The notes under the pieces: model-generated
What the model was told of the DNA's origin: nothing
Database searches by the model: none
The model's input: only the letters and a program-made list of their open reading frames with translations
Program-made: the position numbers and the translations under genes
Assembly (NCBI GenBank): GCA_028281765.1
Contig: JANQJF010000090.1
Span: forward strand, 1 to 64,000
From: Planctomycetota bacterium
Lineage (GTDB): Bacteria; Planctomycetota; UBA1135; UBA2386
DNA length: 64,000 nucleotides
Direction of reading: 5' to 3'
Shown here: piece after piece, positions 61,018-64,000 of the stretch
How positions within the stretch are numbered: the stretch's first letter is position 1
Layout: the number at the start of each line of letters is the position of its first letter

Positions 61018-61190
61018 GCCGGCTTCCGTGTTCTGGCTTCGCGTTTCGTCCTACTTGCCGAGCCTTCCCAGGATCACTCGACGAGAGCGCACCCAGTGGC
61101 ATCGTTCGGCGTTCGTCTACGCTTACAGCGGCGGGACCGCGGAGGAATTGCACCTCGCTTCCGGTTGCTGGCGACGCCGCGGAACCTACC
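61018..61190 (-). promoter_or_regulatory. Cobalamin riboswitch
   Basis: Read on the minus strand, the leader shows the B12-riboswitch elements in order: GGTTCCG (P1 5' side, about 61186-61180), GGAAGCGAGGTGCAATTCCTCC, GCGGTCCCGCCGCTGTAA, GATGCCACTGGG (61101-61092 region), GGGAAGGC (61069-61062), and the B12 box GAAGCCAGAACAC (61040-61028), closing with CGGAAGCC (61028-61021). The closing arm GGTTCCG pairs with CGGAA-CC. It lies 55 bp upstream of the surface-protein start, so adenosyl- or methylcobalamin should repress the operon. Confidence 0.93.
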
Positions 61191-61264
61191 AAGTCGCGGT
61201 GGCGTGCGCAAGGGAGGTCGAGTGTGAATCGGGAGACGCGCGCGCACGAAAGCGCGCGGCCGGA

Positions 61265-61400
61265 CGCGGGCCGGCTTCGCTCAGGACCGGAAGCTGACGA
61301 GGCGCGCCCTCATCGACCCCCTCACCGCCGCGTGAGCCGTAGGACTGCGGACGGCTCACGCGGCGGTGAGGGGGTCGACGAGGGCGCGGCCGGAGCCCCT
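61265..61400. repeat. Palindromic dispersed repeat, copy 2
   Basis: About 136 bp, same orientation as copy 1. Inverted repeat 61301-61340 and 61351-61390 pairs at 38 of 40 positions around AGGACTGCGG; a 5-bp GCTTC/GAAGC hairpin (61274-61278, 61290-61294) precedes it. It lies between the riboswitch and the secreted protein. An extra GCGCGC hairpin (61240-61257) abuts its left side. Confidence 0.88.
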
Positions 61401-61772
61401 GGCGACGAGGTCACGGGTTCACGCGAACCGGATCGATGTCGATTCAGGACTTATTTGTTGACCAGCCTGCCGAATGCTCATGAAGACGCGGAAAATCTCG
61501 CGGAATCCTCCGCTCGAGAAACGTCCCCTAATCAAGATCGCGAACGACTTGCCCACCTCGGGCAACCGCACCGCATCCCCAGCTCCCGCTCGCTCCGCCG
61601 CCCACCCGCGCGCAGCCGCCGGACGCATCCTCGTCGGCTTCTGATCCTGAGCGAAGTCGGCGAGACCGCCCGCGCCCCGAGCCCGGGAGAAATCCCGAGC
61701 CACCCCGCTCCGCCACGACATCCCTCCCTAGCGCCCTCCTCCCCGCGCATTCGACCGCATGGAGCCCGCCTC
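61401..61772. other. Intergenic region before the secreted orphan paralogue
   Basis: 372 bp. Mixed composition at first (around TTATTTGTTGACC), then C-rich. It must carry the promoter of the gene at 61773. TTGACC at 61456 is a possible -35, but no clear -10 follows. No gene or repeat recognised. Confidence 0.4.
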
Positions 61773-64000
61773 GTGAGCATCCCGTCCCGCACCCTCCTCC
61801 TCCTCGCCAGCCTCCTGCTGAGCACATCAGCCGCGCTGACCGCCCAACACGACGACCTCGACGGCGCGCCCGCCCTCGCCCCGAGCCCGCCCACAGGCCC
61901 CGCCCTCCCCGAGTCCTCGGTCCCGCCCCTCGACTCCCCCCACGCCGACATCTACCGCCAAACCCGCACCCGCATCCACACCGCCCCCGACGATCCCGAG
62001 GGCGGCCCCTACGGCATCTGGGCCGCGGGTGAACACTACAAGGCGTCGTTCCACGGCGACTTCACGTTCATCCCGTACCTCGGCGGCGGCTACCCGCACA
62101 ACCAACCGCTCTCCTGGCGCACTGTCGCCTCGACCGTCGCAGGCCAACCCACCGCCCACCTCGCGCGCGCTGAGCGCTGGTACGACGACTACCGCTACGA
62201 GTACCGCTACGGCGATCTCGTCGAAGCGTACGACGTGCGCGTCGACGGCATCGAGCAGACGTTCACGCTGCGCACCCGCCCGCAGGTCGCGGGCGACTGG
62301 GTCGTCACGGGCCAACTCGACACCCTGCTGACGTCCTCCCCGATCGTCGACCAGCGCACCGGCATCGCATTCCACGACGATGACGGCAACCTCATCCTCC
62401 ACTACAGCGCGGCCGTCGCCTTCGACGCGAACGGCCACACCGTCGACGTTCGCACCAGCTACGACGGCGAACGGATCCACCTGCGCGTCCCCGGCGAGTG
62501 GCTCGCCACCGCGACCTTCCCCGTAACGATCGACCCGCTGATGACCCGCGAGTGCACCGCGTTCTGGAGCCAGGCCAATCCACCGCTCCTCGAAGGCGTC
62601 GTCCTCGACGTCGACATCGGCCGGGACGGCGTCGCTGACCAGATCATGGTCGCATTCGTGCGCCTGGCCTCCGGACTCGACTTCGACATGTGGGCCTACC
62701 TGTTCCCGAACGACGACTGCACGTTCGCGAACCGCAACGAGGTGTTCGTCGACGTCGCGGACAGCTGGGGCACCGTGAGCCCCGCGATCGCATTCGCGGG
62801 TGGAGAGGCGGACTCGTGGTTCCTAGGCTTCGTCCGTACCGGCCTGATCAGCGGGCAGAACGGCGCCCGGTATCACATCCGGGCGAGCGGCGACCTCGCG
62901 CTCGACAACGCGTTCAGCACGATCAGCCGGCCCGCCGGTTCGACCCACGGCATCGTGATGGACGCCGGCGGCGTACGGAGCGAGTCGTCCGGGACGAGCG
63001 TGTTCGTCGTCTACGAGCGCCAGGACCCCGGCGCGTTCACCGACGTGCACGGCAAGCGGATCGAACTCACCGGCAACGTGCAGGGCCCCGAGTCGCTGAT
63101 CGATACCACGCCAGCCGGCTCCGGTCGGACCCGAGTCCGGCCGAGGGTCAATCAGGTAGCCGACGGTCCGAACGACGGCTGGGTCGTCGCATGGCAGGAG
63201 TACTGGGACGCCAGTTCGAGTGGCAGCGACGACTGGGACATCAATCTCCGCCGAATCTCCGGCACGGGCGTCCCGACCGGTTCCACATTCGCCCCGCTTC
63301 TGTCTGTCGAAAACGACACGCACAAACTCACCCCACAGGTCGAAGGCTCGGGCGGCCGATACTCGCTCGCGTTCTCCGTCTGGGAGGAACTCCCGACGCT
63401 CACCAAGACAACGACGGTCGTCGGCACGGACATCTTCAACGAGAGGTTCGACTGGCCGTTGGGCGGCACGTTCGCGTTTGGCGAAATGTGTGAGATCACG
63501 GCCGGACTCATCGACGATCAGCGCTGGCGCATCAACGGCGGAACCCACGACACGAACACGGACAGTCATTGGGCCTGGATGTTCGAAAGCACGCAGTCAG
63601 GCCTGCAGTACGTAAGTACGACGGGATACGACGCCGGCCGCATCGAGCGCTTGGTCGCCTACAGTCCGCCGGGCCCGGCGAACGCGGCCGCCGGCACCGT
63701 GACGTTCAACGACGACCTCGATCGGTTCGAACTCGCGTACGCGACGAACGAGGGCGGCGTCCCTTGTGGGACGACGAACGGCACCAACCACACGGTCTAC
63801 TGCCAGGTCTTGACGCACCTGCCGGAACCGACGCCGACGACGTTCGGCGTGAGTTGCGGCCCCGGGATCATCGCGTCGTCCGAGCGCAACCTGGTGGGCA
63901 TCGACGCCTACTCGCTCTACCTCTACAACGCGACGCCGTACACCCCCGTGACGCTGTTCGTCTCGGCCGAGCAGAACCAGATCCCGCTCGACATCATCGG
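61773..64000 (+). CDS. Large secreted protein, partial at the window end
   Basis: About 742 residues visible, no stop before the edge. The GTG at 61773 starts a hydrophobic signal (SRTLLLLASLLLSTSAALTAQ), then a Pro/Ala-rich linker. Residues about 75-260 match the family region of the protein at 51762 (GIWAAGEHYKASFHGDF, VEAYDVRVDGIEQTF, VVTGQL, TSYDGERIHLRV, FPVTIDPLM). The remainder is beta-rich with SW/DDWDI-type repeats. The ATG at 61759 is out of frame. Function unknown; likely exported. Confidence 0.72.
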   Translation, partial: MSIPSRTLLLLASLLLSTSAALTAQHDDLDGAPALAPSPPTGPALPESSVPPLDSPHADIYRQTRTRIHTAPDDPEGGPYGIWAAGEHYKASFHGDFTFIPYLGGGYPHNQPLSWRTVASTVAGQPTAHLARAERWYDDYRYEYRYGDLVEAYDVRVDGIEQTFTLRTRPQVAGDWVVTGQLDTLLTSSPIVDQRTGIAFHDDDGNLILHYSAAVAFDANGHTVDVRTSYDGERIHLRVPGEWLATATFPVTIDPLMTRECTAFWSQANPPLLEGVVLDVDIGRDGVADQIMVAFVRLASGLDFDMWAYLFPNDDCTFANRNEVFVDVADSWGTVSPAIAFAGGEADSWFLGFVRTGLISGQNGARYHIRASGDLALDNAFSTISRPAGSTHGIVMDAGGVRSESSGTSVFVVYERQDPGAFTDVHGKRIELTGNVQGPESLIDTTPAGSGRTRVRPRVNQVADGPNDGWVVAWQEYWDASSSGSDDWDINLRRISGTGVPTGSTFAPLLSVENDTHKLTPQVEGSGGRYSLAFSVWEELPTLTKTTTVVGTDIFNERFDWPLGGTFAFGEMCEITAGLIDDQRWRINGGTHDTNTDSHWAWMFESTQSGLQYVSTTGYDAGRIERLVAYSPPGPANAAAGTVTFNDDLDRFELAYATNEGGVPCGTTNGTNHTVYCQVLTHLPEPTPTTFGVSCGPGIIASSERNLVGIDAYSLYLYNATPYTPVTLFVSAEQNQIPLDII

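Noticed and set aside
58027..61400. CRISPR-like repeats
   Set aside because: Only two copies 3.2 kb apart with no spacer array and no cas genes.
61419..61951. Several overlapping minus-strand frames near 61.4-62 kb
   Set aside because: Gly/Arg-rich, no ribosome sites, opposite the signal-peptide gene at 61773.
1..64000. tRNA, rRNA or insertion sequence genes
   Set aside because: No cloverleaf, rRNA or transposase sequence was recognised on either strand.

Overview
The window is high-GC, densely coded bacterial DNA with many ATGA/GTGA/TTGA stop-start overlaps. Gene content suggests a Gram-negative, probably marine or environmental member of the Planctomycetota or a neighbouring phylum. The signs are a secretin-based type II secretion/pilus-like machine, secreted M28 peptidase, sulfatase and six-hairpin glycosidase-like proteins, carboxypeptidase-regulatory-domain proteins, GT-C membrane proteins and large secreted orphan paralogues. 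The taxonomic call is inference from content only; there is no rRNA in the window.

Layout. 0.1-9.7 kb: a secreted M28 peptidase, then ygfZ divergent from a full ISC iron-sulfur operon (Rrf2 regulator, iscS, iscU, iscA, hscB, hscA, fdx), with a GT-C glycosyltransferase-like gene coupled to its end. Three TGAGTGC-core sites lie in the ygfZ/regulator promoter. 9.7-17.0 kb: a lipoprotein divergent from transketolase, then fabH, a GNAT, a PIG-L deacetylase and a YigZ-family gene. 17.0-27.3 kb: the secretion cluster, with gspE divergent from gspG, gspF, two double-headed pseudopilins, a PilM/PilN-type GspL fusion, PilO/GspM, PilP/GspC and a secretin carrying C-terminal TPRs. 27.3-37.4 kb: a six-hairpin-fold secreted protein, fhs, a BFD-like ferredoxin and three coupled membrane-anchored carboxypeptidase-regulatory proteins, closed by a strong terminator. 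37.4-51.4 kb: tryptophan 2,3-dioxygenase, fbp, a hydrolase, and a nucleoside block (nupC, pnp, a second GNAT, sulfatase); then fdhD, a TMTC-like protein, an MFS carrier, ispG and deoA. 51.8-58.0 kb: a large secreted orphan and a cdd-deoC-aldehyde dehydrogenase operon. The last gene of that operon is a truncated dehydrogenase, so the pair looks like a split ALDH16. 58.0-64 kb: a cobalamin-riboswitch operon (surface protein, DUF6580-like membrane protein, Dph6-like PP-loop enzyme) bracketed by two direct copies of a palindromic repeat of about 136 bp, then a second, truncated copy of the secreted orphan family.

How the genes work together. The ISC genes would supply clusters to IspG, ferredoxins and, with FdhD, formate dehydrogenase. 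NupC, Pnp, DeoA, Cdd, DeoC and the dehydrogenases form an almost complete route from imported (deoxy)nucleosides to acetyl units. The secretion cluster could export the many signal-peptide proteins nearby. The B12-switched operon is the most unusual unit: it carries the riboswitch of a corrinoid-uptake locus but no recognisable BtuB, BtuF or BtuCD in the window.
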